A stretch of DNA of 7,756 nucleotides from contig JAIENF010000201.1 in assembly GCA_019751575.1 (NCBI GenBank), forward strand, positions 1 to 7,756, read 5' to 3'. The notes beneath the pieces are model-generated. The model had not been told where the DNA came from and ran no database searches. It worked only from the letters and a program-made list of their open reading frames with translations. The stretch's first letter is position 1. Every line of letters begins with the position of its first letter. This document shows positions 7,089-7,756 of this stretch, one piece after another. The stretch is from Burkholderiales bacterium. Lineage in GTDB: Bacteria > Pseudomonadota > Gammaproteobacteria > Burkholderiales > CAIKXV01. The translations under genes and the position numbers were made by a program.

Positions 7089-7196
7089 GGAGGATGGACG
7101 CTGGATCGGTTCGAGCAATAAGCGTACCGTCCGGACCGAGAATACCCACAAAACAGGAGAAGGGCGCCCGGCAGAGACCGTGGCAAGCCCGCGCAC

Positions 7197-7201
7197 AGGA
7201 G
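7197..7201 (+). promoter_or_regulatory. Ribosome binding site of the rightward binding protein
   Basis: AGGAG is followed by five bases (ACAGG) and then the ATG at 7207. This good Shine-Dalgarno, together with the signal peptide that follows, fixes the start. Confidence 0.7.
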
Positions 7202-7206
7202 ACAGG

Positions 7207-7756
7207 ATGATCCCGACCCGCCGATCCACGCCCCTGCATGCGGTGCTGGCCCGCGCAGTGCTGCCGCCCGCCGCGCTGTTGCTTGCTGCGGCGCCCGGTT
7301 TCTCGACCGCCCAGGAGTTTCCGTCGCGGCCGGTGCGCATCGTCATCGGATTCCCGCCCGGCGGGCCGGCGGACTTCTTCGCGCGCACCCTTGCCGAGCC
7401 GCTGTCGAAGCAGTGGGCACAGCCGGTGCTGGTGGACAACCGCGCCGGCGCGAACGGCCTGATCGCGGCCGAGTTCGTGCTGCGTGCGCCGGCGGACGGC
7501 CATTCGCTGTACCTGTCCAGTGCCGGTGCACTGGTGATCCAGCAACACCTGCAGTTGAAGATGCCGTTCGAGACGCTGGTCGACTTCGCGCCGGTGTCGC
7601 ACGTGGTGTCGGTGCCGGAACTGCTGGTCGCCCACCCGGCGCTGCCCGCGGTGAACGTGAAGGAACTGGTCGCGCTGGCGCGCCGGCGGCCCGGGCAGAT
7701 CACCTTTGCCTCGACCAGCACCGGAAGCATGCCGCACCTGGCCGGCGAGCAGTTCA
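7207..7756 (+). CDS. Second Bug/TctC-family periplasmic solute-binding protein (cut by right edge)
   Basis: 183 codons are present of an expected 320 or so. A signal peptide is clear: MIPTRRSTPLHAVLARAV as the basic start, a hydrophobic stretch to about residue 29 and a likely cut after STA (33-35). The mature part begins QEFPSRPVRIVIGFPPGGPA, with the Bug signature at 41-60 (Asp56 and Arg60 in the DxxAR-like position), followed by VDNRAGANGLIAAE, APADGHSL, the segment around DFAPVSHVV, and RRPGQITFASTSTGSMPHL just before the edge. It is a paralogue of the leftward receptor but clearly different: by hand I count about 29 identities in the first 67 mature residues (about 43%). It is therefore an older family member rather than a recent copy. 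It reads away from the hyu operon and may start a separate catabolic operon to the right, or serve the same pathway through the shared promoter region. Its ligand cannot be told from the sequence. Confidence 0.93.
   Translation, partial: MIPTRRSTPLHAVLARAVLPPAALLLAAAPGFSTAQEFPSRPVRIVIGFPPGGPADFFARTLAEPLSKQWAQPVLVDNRAGANGLIAAEFVLRAPADGHSLYLSSAGALVIQQHLQLKMPFETLVDFAPVSHVVSVPELLVAHPALPAVNVKELVALARRRPGQITFASTSTGSMPHLAGEQF

Larger units (their letters stand above)
7079..7206. promoter_or_regulatory. Divergent intergenic region between the two binding-protein genes
   Basis: This 128-bp gap must contain the promoter of the leftward hyu operon and probably that of the rightward binding protein. The middle part (7105-7160) is less GC-rich than its surroundings, with AATAAG near 7118 and AATACCCACAAAACAG near 7141, as expected for a promoter. 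I could not pick convincing -35/-10 pairs in either direction. Possible operator parts are the perfect 8-bp palindrome GTCCGGAC (7129-7136), ACCG direct repeats at 7126 and 7135, and the inverted pair CGGT (7107-7110) with ACCG (7126-7129). No small gene is evident here. Confidence 0.5.

Noticed and set aside
7079..7186. Longer N-terminus of the leftward binding protein, starting at the ATG at 7186
   Set aside because: It would add 36 residues ahead of a normal signal peptide and run through the likely promoter region; the GTG at 7078 has a well-placed GGAG.
4863..7210. Two overlapping + strand open frames (4863-6278 and 5639-7210) opposite the M20 gene and the binding protein
   Set aside because: Arg-rich, motif-free translations that mirror the real genes; the second also runs through the divergent intergenic region.
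6684..7737. Leftward open frames covering the right end and the intergenic region
   Set aside because: They run antisense to the second binding protein, whose signal peptide, ribosome site and Bug motifs on the + strand are clear, and they continue out of frame into the first binding protein.
1..7756. Mobile elements, CRISPR arrays, tRNA or rRNA genes, phage or defence genes
   Set aside because: No transposase or integrase motifs, terminal inverted repeats, regularly spaced repeats or RNA-gene signatures were seen on either strand; nearly all the DNA is explained by the six genes.

Overview
The window is very GC-rich and densely packed, with GTG/ATG starts, 4-bp ATGA gene overlaps and two Bug/TctC-type periplasmic binding proteins. 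Large expansions of that binding-protein family are typical of Betaproteobacteria of the order Burkholderiales (Bordetella, Achromobacter, Cupriavidus, Variovorax and relatives), so I place the DNA there. The genus cannot be fixed from this sequence.

Layout from left to right. Positions 1-817 hold the N-terminal 60% of purB (adenylosuccinate lyase), read leftward and cut by the window edge. A 135-bp gap (818-952) holds the likely purB promoter and a weak GC-rich dyad after the next gene. Positions 953-7078 form one tightly packed leftward operon. In transcription order it carries a Bug-family solute-binding protein (7078-6041), an M20 amidohydrolase of the N-carbamoyl-L-amino-acid hydrolase/allantoate amidohydrolase type, hyuC-like (6038-4776), hyuA (4779-2626) and hyuB (2629-953). 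The junctions are a 2-bp gap and two 4-bp ATGA overlaps. A 128-bp divergent intergenic region (7079-7206) separates the operon from a second, rightward Bug-family binding protein (7207 onward), which runs off the right edge.

How the genes work together. HyuA and HyuB are the two halves of an ATP-dependent hydantoinase/oxoprolinase-type enzyme that opens a five-membered cyclic amide or ureide. The M20 enzyme would then hydrolyse the linear N-carbamoyl product to an amino acid, CO2 and ammonia. The co-transcribed binding protein probably captures the substrate, or a related carboxylate, in the periplasm. This gene set resembles the hyuA-hyuB-hyuC set known from Pseudomonas sp. NS671. The actual substrate is unknown: hydantoins, N-methylhydantoin, 5-oxoproline-like lactams or other ureides are all possible. 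No TctA/TctB membrane permease, no hydantoin racemase and no transcriptional regulator is visible in the window.

I see no rRNA, tRNA, CRISPR array, insertion sequence or phage gene. The most unusual sequence element is a perfect 20-bp palindrome at 7031-7050, inside the signal-peptide codons of the first operon gene. I found no clear evidence of a wholly new system; the window reads as a catabolic operon next to a housekeeping gene.
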